A DNA stretch of 64,000 bases from Porcincola intestinalis (GTDB taxonomy: Bacteria > Bacillota > Clostridia > Lachnospirales > Lachnospiraceae). Position numbers and translations under genes: made by a program. This document shows positions 63,448-64,000 of the stretch, piece by piece (position 1 is the stretch's first letter; each line of letters begins with the position of its first letter). Under the pieces are notes generated by a model. It was not told the DNA's origin. It did no database searches and was given only the letters and a program-made list of their open reading frames with translations. The stretch lies in the NCBI RefSeq assembly GCF_009696445.1, contig NZ_VULZ01000013.1, positions 38,937 through 102,936 on the forward strand. The letters are read 5' to 3'.

Positions 63448-63530
63448 TTTGATCGGAGATGAGATTCGATCATAATCAATAATATGTGACGAAGGCAAAG
63501 TCATTAAATTGTAGGGCAACAAGTATTTCT

Positions 63531-63620
63531 GGAGAAGTACCCAAGCTGGCCGAAGGGACACCCCTGGAAAGGGTGCAGGTCGTTAAAAGCGGCGCGAGGG
63601 TTCAAATCCCTCCTTCTCCG
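63531..63620 (+). tRNA. tRNA-Ser (anticodon GGA)
   Basis: Acceptor stem GGAGAAG (63531-63537) pairs with CTTCTCC (63613-63619), with discriminator G. The anticodon stem-loop CACCC-CTGGAAA-GGGTG gives anticodon GGA. A long variable arm and the T-arm GGGTTCAAATCCC are present. CCA is not encoded. It lies 83 bp after the first tRNA-Ser. Confidence 0.95.
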
Positions 63621-63772
63621 CTGCATCGGAGTGATATCGATGCTTTGAGCACCTTGATAACTGAACAGTGAAACAACCTTGAAAGTTCTGAAAAGTTTTA
63701 TTTTAAGGAACTGACCTTTAAACAGTAAAAGGGATAAGAGATGTCGGCAGCATCTTTGATCCGAATCAAATT
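63621..63772 (+). other. Leader between tRNA-Ser and 16S rRNA
   Basis: This 152-bp stretch has no well-formed promoter. It contains CACCTTGATAACTGAACAG, which resembles the boxA-type antitermination leader found before 16S genes in Bacillota, and an AT-rich segment (63690-63710). It probably includes the 5' half of the 16S processing stem, whose partner lies beyond the window. Confidence 0.5.

Positions 63773-64000
<228 letters not shown>

Overview
The window looks like chromosomal housekeeping DNA from a member of the Lachnospiraceae (class Clostridia, Bacillota). The 16S rRNA gene that begins at the right edge has a clostridial 5' sequence. CodY, long-form HPF, RNase J, GroESL with a CIRCE operator, an Sfp-type phosphopantetheinyl transferase, the ireB-ruvX-DUF1292 trio, DUF4250, the UPF0735 ACT protein and ThrH all fit that family. 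Base composition by eye is close to 50% GC. Genes are dense and mostly on the + strand. I see no IS element, prophage, integrase or CRISPR array.

Layout. 1-9.2 kb: tRNA thiolation (thiI), a divergent HPr-like gene, mtaB, ireB-ruvX-DUF1292, RNase J with a coupled YlbF-like gene, and a tRNA wobble-uridine operon (trmR, trhP) ending in an Sfp-type transferase. 9.2-20.7 kb: dprA and comM on the - strand, divergent from topA-codY, then groES-groEL and clpB, each chaperone unit with its own CIRCE. 20.7-26.8 kb: a - strand ABC-2 exporter operon (ATPase and two permeases), a divergent exported protein of unknown function, and a - strand flavodoxin/DUF4250 pair. 26.8-36.3 kb: a membrane protein with rarA and argS, then a kinase / Ig-like surface protein / CPBP protease cluster. 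36.3-47.5 kb: one-carbon and amino acid metabolism (glyA, fhs, a split B12-dependent methionine synthase, a eukaryotic-type hisA), with a metal exporter, hslO and nadE. 47.5-58.0 kb: hpf, secA, prfB, a SPFH/zinc-ribbon/TPM module, an ACT protein with thrH, and a - strand membrane pair. 58.1-63.2 kb: a NUDIX-led operon holding the t6A genes tsaE, tsaB (fused to rimI) and tsaD, plus rnz and ispD. 63.2-64.0 kb: an A-tract-flanked strong promoter, two tRNA-Ser genes and the start of 16S rRNA.

Functional threads. RNA modification and maturation recur: thiI, mtaB, trmR, trhP, tsaE/B/D, rnz, rnj and ruvX. mtaB and the tsa genes act in sequence, because MtaB methylthiolates the t6A that the Tsa proteins make. 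glyA, fhs and the methionine synthase pieces share the tetrahydrofolate C1 pool. The heat-shock genes share HrcA/CIRCE control.

Most genes are recognisable core functions. The least explained parts are the kinase/Ig-like/CPBP cluster with a promoter-terminator element in front of it (30.65-36.33 kb), the SPFH/zinc-ribbon/TPM module and the structured element before it (52.2-55.6 kb), the HPr-like protein without the active-site histidine (1.44-1.67 kb), and the exporter plus exported-protein pair (20.7-25.9 kb).
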